Positions 1-8,339 of a DNA stretch of 21,030 nt are shown one piece after another; positions within the stretch are counted from its first letter, which is position 1, and the number at the start of each line of letters is the position of its first letter. Position numbers and translations under genes: made by a program. Location: positions 1 to 21,030 of the forward strand of contig JARKIF010000403.1 of assembly GCA_029378245.1 (NCBI GenBank), read 5' to 3'. The notes beneath the pieces are model-generated. The model did no database searches. It saw nothing but the letters and a program-made list of their open reading frames with translations, and had not been told where the DNA came from. The stretch is from Roridomyces roridus. Taxonomy: Eukaryota > Basidiomycota > Agaricomycetes > Agaricales > Mycenaceae.

Positions 1-363
1 GACATGGTTGGCGTCCGTGAGTATCGACACCTTTCTCTTTGGATCCAAGCCTCATTCCCTGCAGAATATAATCCTCGTTATTTCGAAGACCCGCACTTGT
101 ACAAGCCTTCCAGGTGGTACGGCCTCCCGACGGACTCGGAGTCTTTCATGGCGTTTAGCGTCGGATCTAGAGCGTGCATCGGCAGACGCTTCGCCACGGT
201 CGAAGCAACTTGCTTGCTAGCCAACATGCTGCGTGACTGGAAAGTCCAACCGCTGCTTCGGGAGGGAGAGACTGCGGCGAACTGGGAAGCGGGTATCGGT
301 GGCAAAATGGCTGTAACGCTCGGAACCACCGATATGCCGATTCGACTTGCTCGTAGAAAGTGA
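1..363 (+). CDS. Cytochrome P450, C-terminal fragment (tandem copy 1, 5' end outside window)
   Basis: Haem-thiolate monooxygenase, normally an ER membrane enzyme fed by a P450 reductase; substrate unknown. Only the last ~105 residues lie in the window. Exons 1-16 and 65-363 are joined across a 48-bp GT-AG intron (17-64), giving DMVGVQYNPRYFEDPH. Visible motifs are the PSRW segment of the PERF region and the haem-binding loop FSVGSRACIG with its cysteine ligand, followed by RRFATVEATC (L helix). The protein ends RLARRK. It is closely similar to the end of the complete P450 at 1513-3737, so the two are tandem paralogues in the same orientation. Unlike that copy, it has no intron inside the haem motif. 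The P450 family cannot be assigned by eye; an agaricomycete CYP5144/CYP5150-like clan is a guess. Confidence 0.93.
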   Translation, partial: DMVGVREYRHLSLWIQASFPAEYNPRYFEDPHLYKPSRWYGLPTDSESFMAFSVGSRACIGRRFATVEATCLLANMLRDWKVQPLLREGETAANWEAGIGGKMAVTLGTTDMPIRLARRK

Positions 364-635
364 TGGCGGATCAGTGGGCGCATCAAAATAGGCGGGATAT
401 CATTCGCTTTACTACGGAGATACAGTAATTTAATCATTATTTTAACTTCTGTGAGCTTGGAAATGGAGTTCAGGTCATGAGGGAGGTATGCACGAGCAAA
501 CATACCTAGATTCGTATTGCTTGGACATGAGAAGGTGTTGAATGTGTAACAGAGAACGCTGAAGCGAAAATGAGGAAAGGTTGCCGGTAAATGCACAAAC
601 GTACCGACAAAAAATCGTACTTGAGAGCGAGACAT

Positions 636-1382
636 CTACGACTCGGTTGCATTGTAGCGCCCTAATGCTACTCGAGGGATCGTCTTCTTCAACAGCGGCC
701 GAGGAACATCTGGTAGAGGCCACGGGCGGGGCTTGTTGGGTGGGTATGAGATCGGCGCGGGAGGAGGGAGAGCGCGAAGAGGAGGGAGCACGGCGGGCTT
801 GGACAGCGGTTTCGTGCTCGTAGTGTTCCGGCGGGGGATGCCGCTCGGTTTGACGACGGGTCTAAGGGCTGTCGTGGCTGCGCGTGGGCGACTGTGCGGT
901 GGAACGATGGGCGGGATGTTTTCAGAGCCATGGATGTCAGTGGCATGGCCGCTGTGGGTCGCAGCGACGGATTTCGCGGGTAATACGGTGAGAGAAGGAA
1001 TGCATGCGGTGTGCGAGAAGGGTATCCAGACAATTTGCAGGGTCCGGGATGGCGGTGGATCCAACGAGTGAGCGAGGGCAGCTAATTCCTTTGCCAACGC
1101 CTCAAGCGCGTCGGGGAGGAACTTTTCGTCTCTGGAAAGGGTGCGCCAGCTCCGAAAACGACACAGGACTTGAGGTAGAATCTGCTCGACTGAAAACTGG
1201 GAGTAGGCCGCCAAAACGTAGGATAGCGCGAAGAGAAAATGAGCCGAATGAGCCGATGGTTGTTCATGTAGATGCTGGCGAATGGTATCCAAAAGGGAGT
1301 GCTCCAGTGCACGATGAGTCGAGTCCATGAGAGAGCGCATCAGTGGCTGTGACGCGCCTCTCTTCCTCATCATGTGTCCCAT
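636..1382 (-). CDS. Hypothetical protein, 248 aa, between two P450 copies
   Basis: Unrecognised. A single uninterrupted frame runs from ATG at 1382-1380 (MGHMMRKRG) to a stop at 638-636. The N-terminal half is mixed helical (RALEHSLLDTIRQHLHEQ, then FALSYVLAAYSQFSVEQILPQVLCRFRSW), ending about residue 108. The C-terminal half is low-complexity and rich in Pro, Arg, Ser and Thr. No signal peptide or clear membrane helix is seen. It lies antisense in the spacer between the two tandem P450 genes. Support is the length, the start and the sharp two-part composition; no family was recognised. It could be a lineage-specific gene, a degraded gene, or chance in GC-rich DNA. Confidence 0.42.
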   Translation of the reverse strand: MGHMMRKRGASQPLMRSLMDSTHRALEHSLLDTIRQHLHEQPSAHSAHFLFALSYVLAAYSQFSVEQILPQVLCRFRSWRTLSRDEKFLPDALEALAKELAALAHSLDPPPSRTLQIVWIPFSHTACIPSLTVLPAKSVAATHSGHATDIHGSENIPPIVPPHSRPRAATTALRPVVKPSGIPRRNTTSTKPLSKPAVLPPLRALPPPAPISYPPNKPRPWPLPDVPRPLLKKTIPRVALGRYNATES

Positions 1383-1512
1383 TTCCGAAATAGCACCAGC
1401 GTTTATTTCCGCCCTTTCCCAGTCCCAGGCACCTAGGCTTAATCTTAATTAATACCGATGGCAACTTCTATGTTGCCAACTGTTCTGAACCCACACTTCC
1501 CTTTCCGCCATT

Positions 1513-3737
1513 ATGGAGGTCAAGCCAGCGACTGCTATACTGCTTACTCTTGGTCTTTTCGCTCTCCGACGAATCTTTACTCTCTGGAAGGCTTTCCGTG
1601 TGAGATGGTCTCCACAACAGCATCCTTTCTCGTGCTGAGGCTTGTCACAGAGCCCAACTTTCTTCCCCAGAGTCTACACGCCTTTCTATCCCTTTAAATT
1701 GCCCGGCGCAGTACTTCCGACAACTGCATGGACAACAGGAGCCGACTGGCACTGGGTCCGTCGTTTCCAAAGCGAGTACAAACTCTGCTGCTGAGGGTGT
1801 ATTCTGATGCTCCGACTGTAGCGTACGCTCACGGCGAAACAGTCAGCGTTTTCCCAATCATTGCGGGGACCCCCAGACTGTGGACCTCCAACATAAATAT
1901 TGGACGTCAAGTCGCTGCTGGTGGACACCGGTCTAATTTTATCAAACCTGAAGATGCCAGCAGATTCTTGCGGTAGGTGCCTGGAAATTCAATTTCACCT
2001 CTTCTGAAACAATTTCCAGGATATGGGGCATGAATTTAGTGGCAGCCGATGGCCTAATGTGGCGAAAGCACAGACGTATCGTTGGTTCCGCATTTGGTAT
2101 CGATTTGTGGGTGCTGAACGCCCATATTGGTCAAAGATTGACCGTTCTCATTGACCGTTCTCTCTAGATACAAACTGGTCTGGAAACAGACATCCCAGTT
2201 TTACAAGGAAATGGTGGAGGTGGAGGGATGGAAAGACAAGAACGTCGTTGACATTCCGATCATTCAGCGCGTGACCGCAAAGGTCGTCTCGTCCTCCCTG
2301 TTCAAGTATCGCCCGCTCATTCCCTATTGTAGCTCGCTTTCCTCGTTATCAGCACATGCGGTTTCGGGTTCGCGTCTTCGTGGTGCGTTCCCTTTCAGCG
2401 CAATCACTTGAAGCTGAGGTCAAACCAGGGCTACTCCCCCGAAGGCTGCGGACGGAGGAACATCAATGCAAGAATCACTTACAATACTCTCCGAGAACTT
2501 CTGGACCCTTGTAATGGCCCCTAAATGGCTCATGTACCTCCCGATCCCCAATTCAATGTGCGAGACTTGTGGACATATTCATTCGGTATCTAACCTGCAT
2601 CTCAGGATACGCAAGACTTTTGTTGCCAAAGAACGAGTCGCCAACTTCATGCAAGACCAAATTGTTGAACGAAAAGCTCAAGTTGCTTCCGGAAGCGAAA
2701 CAAGTTCCGATGCCTTTACTACCTTGGTCAAGGCCAATATGAATGAATCTGGGAAATACCAGCTTGACGACCAGGAATTGGTCGGAAATGTCTTCGTTCT
2801 GATGTTTGCTGGTCATGGTAAGACTCCATTTGTTCCCTGCCACTGAATTCGTTAACCCTTCATGGTACAGAAACCACTGCTCACACTTTGGCGGCTACAC
2901 TGTGTTTCGTGGCAATTCATCAGGAGATTCAAGACGAAGTAGTAGAGCAAATCAACTCGGTAGTTGGCTTCGAGCGCGATCCGGTATGCATGCTACCGCA
3001 TCTGTCTTCCGCAATTGAAGGTTCTTGCCAGGATTTTAACGACTATACGAAGCTGGATAAAGTCCTGGCCATTTTCTACGAGGCATCGCGCATGTTCCGT
3101 GAGTCTCCCAATCAAATAACAGTGTTCCTGCATCTCAACGTATCTCGAGCCTCTGGCCATGTTGTCATGCGTGAAGCGGCTGAAGATACAGTGCTGACCA
3201 TTCCAAACCCCGTGGGCGAGGAGGGCAGCAAGACGATACCGATTCCAAAGGGTTCCGAGGTCAGTTACTATCGGAATATAGTAGCGATCAATCTAACCCT
3301 CGTCTAGGTCATCGTAGACATGGTCGGCGTCCGTACGTCGTTTCCCCAAGTTCCCACTTGTTAACCTCAATTGTCTGTCTTCAAGAACACAACCCCCGCT
3401 ACTTCGAAGACCCCCATATATACAAGCCCTCCCGGTGGTACGGCCTCCCAACCGATTCGGAGCTGTTTACTGCATTCAGCGTCGGTGGGTGCCAAGCTAT
3501 TACAGTCCCACCATTTCTGAAACTGAGGGGCGGAAAGGTCCGAGAGCTTGCATAGGACGGCGTTTCGCAACGGTGGAAGCAACCTGCTTCTTGGCCCATT
3601 TACTCCGTGACTGGCGAGCTGAGCCGCTGCTCAGTGAAGGAGAAACCAAGCAGGATTGGGCCGCGCACATGGATGCCAAGATATCTGTGACACTCGGGCT
3701 CAAGGACATACCTCTGCGCCTTGCCCGCAGAAGGTGA
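1513..3737 (+). CDS. Cytochrome P450 monooxygenase (tandem copy 2, complete, 14 exons, 522 aa)
   Basis: Exons: 1513-1599, 1651-1771, 1822-1972, 2020-2106, 2168-2305, 2353-2382, 2429-2557, 2606-2817, 2871-2983, 3032-3098, 3150-3259, 3308-3332, 3386-3484, 3538-3737. They sum to 1569 nt, exactly 523 codons, a usual P450 length. An N-terminal hydrophobic anchor (AILLTLGLFALRR) suggests ER insertion. Catalytic landmarks are WRKHRRIVGSAF (C helix), AGHETT (I helix, ~316-321), EASR (ExxR, ~373-376), PSRW, and the haem loop FSVGPRACIG with Cys ~461, split by an intron after FSV. Intron 2 (1772-1821) fits the frame only as a GC-AG intron, or as GT-AG from 1763 with a slightly shorter protein. Two exons are only 30 and 25 nt. 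Substrate and family number are not determinable; the paralogue at 1-363 lies upstream and a permease converges downstream. Confidence 0.92.
2137..2162 (+). repeat. 13-bp perfect tandem duplication inside a P450 intron
   Basis: The 13-mer ATTGACCGTTCTC occurs twice head to tail within the intron at 2107-2167 of the complete P450 gene, just before the acceptor. Being intronic it does not alter the frame. It is probably a replication-slippage duplication that lengthens this intron to 61 bp, the longest in the gene. Confidence 0.85.
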
Positions 3738-3801
3738 AGGGCTTCGTTATTGTTGTACATACATGGTACATTTCATTTCATTGACCTCGTTCATTCATTC
3801 A

Positions 3802-5876
3802 TCACACCCTCACTTCCTTCACATCCTCCTTCACATCTTCCCTCCCCTCACTCGCTCTTTCGCTCCAATCCTCTTCCGCTTCATCTTTCTCGCCAGCCGA
3901 CACATCCACCTCTTCAAAGCGCTCCGCCATACCCCTCGCCGGAGCCACCCAATTCAGCCCATAATACACAATGGCAGACACACCAAAACCAGTGAAGAAG
4001 GACATGTCGTAGATCCGCGTCGCAGCGATCGGGACTGACCGCCCAGTTGCACCAGCAAAGCCTACAACGTTGATCAAAATCCCCGAGATGTAGGCCGCGT
4101 ATGCGCTACAGGTCTTTGTGAATAACAACAAACGAAGAGGGAGGTTGGAACGAACCGGAAGTTGACACCGTAGGTGTAGTAGTACCACCCATCCCGCCTG
4201 GCGGTGTACAGATCCGCCACGCGGTAGTGCCCTTTCCGTACAAAGTAGTATTCGGTCACCATCACACCAGCGATGCTGCTCAGGAAGACCGAGTACGCAG
4301 AGAGATAGGTTGTAAAGTTGTTGGACGATTTGAGGAGGTTCCACGGCATCATGCAGAGGCCGACGATGGCAGCGACGTACCCGCCCCGGCGGATGTTGAT
4401 GAAGCGCGGGAAGAGGGCTGTCAGGTCACATCCCGCGCTGATGGAGTTGGCGGAGATGTTGGTCCCCAGCTGGATGATGATTAGATGGTGCAGGAGTGCT
4501 ACAAGGTACACTTACCTGCGCAATGATAAAGGAAGCCGAGATGAACCAGACCCCAAACCTGGTCGCACTCGACGGGTCATGATCCAGGAACATTCCAAGC
4601 AAATCAATAGGCGACCAAACAGCCTCGCCGAATATCGCGACAGACGAAGAAGATACGATAATCCCAATAAAACTGACAAGCGAAAACGTGATTGGGACAG
4701 ATATCAGCTGCGGGAGGAGCGCCGCGCTGGGTGTCTTGGCACGCGACGCGAAGTCCGGGGCGTTCCTTGAGATTGAATCTATTCAATCGCACTCCATGCA
4801 GAAGGAGAGGGAAACTTACGTAACGAGCGTCGCCATATTGCTGATGCAAGACATGAGACTGACCACCATGGCCCATGCAAGGTCGCTGCCATGGAGGGTC
4901 CCCTTTTGGTGAATAATGGGCCCAACACCTTTGGCTTTTATGATACACCAGATGAAAAAGATTATTCCCGCAGTAGGCGCGACGATACTCTTGAGTGTGA
5001 AGAGGTGGCGACTGCAATGCAAGGATTTAAGCGAACCCACTGTTCCCGAGGTGAAGCGACTGACATTTTATGGATGGGGAACCATATTGCCGGCAGGGAG
5101 ATGAGCCAGAAGAGGAAGAAGCACATGAAGTCCCTCGTGGTCGTGCCCGACGAGGCGGGGAGGTGGTTCGCTACATGCGGAATCAAGAATCAATTGCTGA
5201 TAATATAAAACCAACTCACGAATGTTGTTGACGCTCGGCCACATTGCGCGCAGCATCACTAACATGCACGATCCTCCTATGCTGGATTGTACGCCGTACC
5301 AAATACTAGACAATCGAGTTCAGCTAGGCAAGTAGGGCAGAGAGGTGCAATTACCAGGCCATAGCAGCGCGATTGAACGTGGGCCACAAGCTTCCCCAAA
5401 GGCCAAAAGAAGTGCGAGCGACAACGGGAAACACTGTGTGAAAAACAGCCCCGGGTCGCGCATTCAAAACAATGAACGGCGCGACTATTCCGTAGCCCAC
5501 CCAGACGCAAATCCAAGACTGCCACCACGAGAGGCCTAGTTGCACCATCGAACTAGCAATCATCCATCTAGAGGCAAATGAGTAACTGACATGGAAAAGG
5601 ACCGCAGGACGCACGTATTGACATTGAAACTGTCTGCGACCCAGCTAGAATATATGCAGTTGGAGACTGCCAGTAAGATAATGCCCAGAAACGCACAAGG
5701 CGAAAAAGTTGAACGAGGCCCAGGTCCATTTTTCTTCCGGGACGGGTAGCAGATCCTCATTCTGTGAACGTGAGAAAGAATAAAGAGGTTCTCGGCACGG
5801 AACGCACAGCTAAAAACATCTCGGAAGTCGACAAGCCTTCGGCATGGGACACCTCGAGAGCCTGAAGAAAACGCAT
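3802..5876 (-). CDS. NCS1-family nucleobase/allantoin permease (Fur4/Dal4-like), 10 exons, ~542 aa
   Basis: Plasma-membrane proton symporter of the Fur branch of NCS1 (uracil, allantoin, uridine); exact substrate not resolvable. Exons: 5876-5808, 5761-5697, 5644-5615, 5567-5355, 5305-5220, 5170-5065, 5011-4820, 4765-4516, 4469-4156, 4105-3802; total 1629 nt, in frame. Diagnostic segments are RFLQALEV at the N-terminus, [71 protein letters not shown] and [19 protein letters not shown], with repeated hydrophobic helices as expected for 12 TM segments. The tail is hydrophilic and acidic ([17 protein letters not shown]). The start MRFLQALEV at 5876 was chosen; an in-frame ATG at 5939 would add 21 residues. 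It converges with the P450, 64 bp between stops. Two GATAAG motifs lie upstream. Confidence 0.94.
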
Positions 5877-6458
5877 GACGGTGGGTGGTAAGGTGAGCCA
5901 GCCAGGAGCCCGGCTGCATTCTTGCTTATATATTTCCACAATTCTGATAAGACCAGCATGGCGATAAGGAAGCTGTTGACAGAACTCCTCGAAAATGTAC
6001 GACGCCTCGACAGCGAGACCGCACTAATTTGGTAAGGGAATAAGACCGGTGGCAGAGTGGATATGAGGGGGTTGTAGGCGCAATGTGCGATTCCCAGAAG
6101 CCTCTGGAGAGCAGAGTCACAGGACGCGTCGGTTGGACATGGGATGCTTCTTCAACTTCTGATTCGATGCAATCAGCTGACGTAATGGCGAACGACCCCG
6201 TGGTTTCCGTCCACACGTCGCGTCCAGGTTGGCGAGAGAAATAAATTACACGTCTCTATAGCGGGACATTGTTTTGAACATAACCATAATGGAGGAGATA
6301 AATAAGGGAAACCAAGATGTGTGCATGTCCAGATAGCATGTGCGATGTATGTGTAGATGTGTGTGCATGGTACATTACAAGTGATGAAGAATAGCGCGGT
6401 GAACACAAGACAACGTAATGAGATGGTGCCACGGTGACTGGAGCAGAGGCTCGACAGA
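5877..6458. other. Intergenic region between permease start and KEN-box gene stop
   Basis: About 580 bp without a supported gene. It holds the permease upstream region (GATAAG pair at 5946-5968) and, from roughly 6240 to 6458, probable 3' flank of the gene ending at 6459, including a TG-rich patch near 6330-6370. Reading frames here are short and show no recognisable protein. Confidence 0.6.
5946..5968. promoter_or_regulatory. Paired GATAAG sites upstream of the permease start
   Basis: GATAAG occurs at 5946-5951 and again at 5963-5968, 70-92 bp upstream of the preferred permease start. GATA factors of the AreA/Nit2/Gln3 type bind HGATAR and control nitrogen-source permeases including purine, uracil and allantoin carriers. 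The inference is nitrogen-catabolite control; binding is not shown by sequence alone. Confidence 0.45.
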
Positions 6459-7327
6459 TCACGCACTGGCCGTGCGGGTGGTCGCCGAAGGCGAGAGGTT
6501 GAGAGGCGGGATGGTGGGCGACGGGGAGCGGCTGTTGGCTTTTCTGAAGCGCTCGCTCGAGGGCGAGGGAGTGGTGAAAGTGAATGCGGAGTAAATTTGA
6601 CGACGCTCGGGGGTGTTGAACACCTTGGGGGCGTTCGCACTAGCGGCGGAGGCAGGAGGGGTAACGCGACCCGAGCAGTGTTTCGGGGAGAAGTAGTCAC
6701 GAAGCTCAGGCTCGGTTGAGGTAGCCTAGCGACTACGCGTTAGTCGAGTTTCAGTAGGGTACAGAGAACACAAACCTTGCGAAACTTGGCAGTCTCCTCG
6801 GAGGTAAAGGATGTGAGGAGTGAGTTGATCTCGATACCGGCATCATATGCGTCCGTGACATCCGCCAAAGGTGAGACGGTGAGCTCGTAGCATCGCGAGT
6901 CAATGTCTGCCTGCACGAGGCGGTCTCTCTCCGCGACATCCTCGTCGACTTTGGGCAGGGGAGACACGCGACGCAAAGGCCTCTTGGCAGCCTTCTTGCT
7001 GGCCTTGCCGTCCTTTCTCCCCTTGGAGGACGCAGACCGAGGCTTCTTCCCCTCGGCCTTGTCCTCCTTCTGCTTTTTGGCTACGATGGTCTTGGTGGCA
7101 AGAACATTGGTCTTGCGCTTCTTGCTCGCGCTGGCGTCGCCGAGGGCACCACCGCAGCGCTCGCCGGTAATGGGATGAAGGTTCTCCTTCTCTGCGGAGG
7201 AGGCTAGGGAGGTGGACGAGGATGTATCGAGATTGGAATCGATCAAGGATGAAGAGAGGACGTTGGCAGTGGGTTTGACAACGGTGGGTGTGTCAGCGTC
7301 GGGGTCGCAGTAGACGGTGAATGCCAT
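6459..7327 (-). CDS. Uncharacterised basic nuclear-type protein with KEN box and many S/T-P sites, 2 exons, 272 aa
   Basis: Exon 1 is 7327-6776 and exon 2 is 6725-6459, joined across a 50-bp intron that has a good CTAAC branch site. The family is not recognised. Visible parts: an acidic, Ser/Thr-rich N-terminus; KENLHP at ~47-52, a canonical KENxxP APC/C degron shape; a long Lys/Arg tract (~68-125, several NLS-like runs such as KKRK and KKAAKRPLRR); a probably conserved patch SPLADVTDAYDAGIE; and a C-terminal half packed with proline-directed sites (RVTPP, FNTPERR, TTPSPS, SRSPSP, LNLSPS). Together these suggest a CDK-phosphorylated nuclear protein degraded by APC/C, comparable in design to securin-like or CDK/APC regulators, but homology is not claimed. 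The start at 7327 was preferred because the frame upstream lacks supporting context. It is divergent from the kinase gene. Confidence 0.72.
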
Positions 7328-8339
7328 GACGATGAGGGAGGGCGGCGCGTCGGGAAGGGCGGCGGCGAGAGTGGTTTGCGGAAGAGAGCTCCGAGTTGAA
7401 AGTCGAACCGACTTAAAATACCGTGACTTGCAAATAAACAACGACTCGGCCATCACGCCGGCATCCATCAACCTTTTCAGGTTGTCCGACCAACATCCGA
7501 CCAACTCCGACCGCTCGTCTGGATTTGGATACTTGCAGGTCTCAGGATCTCTCCATTCCCTTTCCCGCGGCCCACCTACTCAATCAAATCCATGACCTAT
7601 GCCGTGCGGCACCCTTTATTACTACTCCTGAATGTACAGCCTTTCCAGTCCAACCCCCGACTCACAGGCCGTGCTTACTTGCTCTGGGCCGCCTCTGATA
7701 TGCAGGCGTATGAAGCAAGATAAATCGTTCATCAAAGACTGTTATTCTCTTCTCTGCTTTATTTCTTGCTCTGGCGACATCCAATCTGGTCTTCTCCTGC
7801 AGCTTTCTCTTCCGTGGACTCAATTCCAGCCCAGTTTTTTCCGCCCCGCGGATGCAAAGTGCGGCCGTGGAAGCAGTTGCATATTCAGGCCCTAGGGGTT
7901 GTCTCAAACGGCCCACGCTGTATATCCGCAGGATCTCAATACTCCGGTCTTGCTCCCTGTCTCAGACCAGGCGACTTGAGCGGACGTCTACCAGCCGTGT
8001 TTTCTGTTCCGCTCCCTATCCATGTTTCACACAAAGAGATTATAAACCACAACCCTCCACCTGATAGCCGTTGGACGCCCCTTCTCCCCGTCTCACTCCT
8101 TGCGTTTCTCGCACCCACCGAGGGTTAACGATCGACAAGCGGTGGTGCACCCTCCACGCACGATTCACGATTCGCCAACACTTCGGAGCTTAGCGTGGTT
8201 TGTTTCACTACCTCATGTTTTGCACGCACACTGGCCTCATTCGATAAAAGTTGCAGCTCACTTCTACGACTTTTACGACATCCGAGGCTCCCCGCTGCTA
8301 CTTTCCTAGCTCCGTCTCTTGAGCAGGAAACTACCTACC
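7328..8339. promoter_or_regulatory. ~1 kb divergent intergenic region (KEN-box gene / kinase gene)
   Basis: No supported gene. It must hold both divergent promoters. A TATAAA lies at 8041-8046, 294 bp before the kinase ATG. Upstream ATGs open very short frames: 8022 (8 codons incl. stop) and 8215 (11 codons incl. stop). They could act as uORFs if transcription starts upstream of them. Longer frames here (for example 7766-8128 +, 7662-7916 -) look like chance frames. Confidence 0.5.

Noticed and set aside
4227..4770. Plus-strand frames of 85 and 150 aa opposite the permease
   Set aside because: They are antisense shadows of well-supported permease exons (4469-4156 and 4765-4516).
1..5876. A secondary-metabolite gene cluster made of the P450 pair and permease
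   Set aside because: There is no backbone enzyme (terpene synthase, PKS, NRPS) or tailoring partner here, and NCS1 carriers are normally nutrient transporters.
6043..6100. tRNA-like pair of boxes: TGGCAGAGTGG (A-box-like) and GTGCGATTCCC (B-box-like)
   Set aside because: The seven bases before the A-box do not pair with any sequence after the B-box-like element, and no acceptor stem or anticodon arm can be drawn.
6173..6700. A 175-aa minus-strand frame overlapping the second exon of the KEN-box gene
   Set aside because: It is in a different frame from the spliced exon. The spliced frame has a good intron and continues the S/T-P-rich protein; this one becomes a Cys/Ile-rich chance sequence.
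7766..8128. A 120-aa plus-strand frame in the kinase upstream region
   Set aside because: No family resemblance, no splice context, and composition like the surrounding non-coding DNA.
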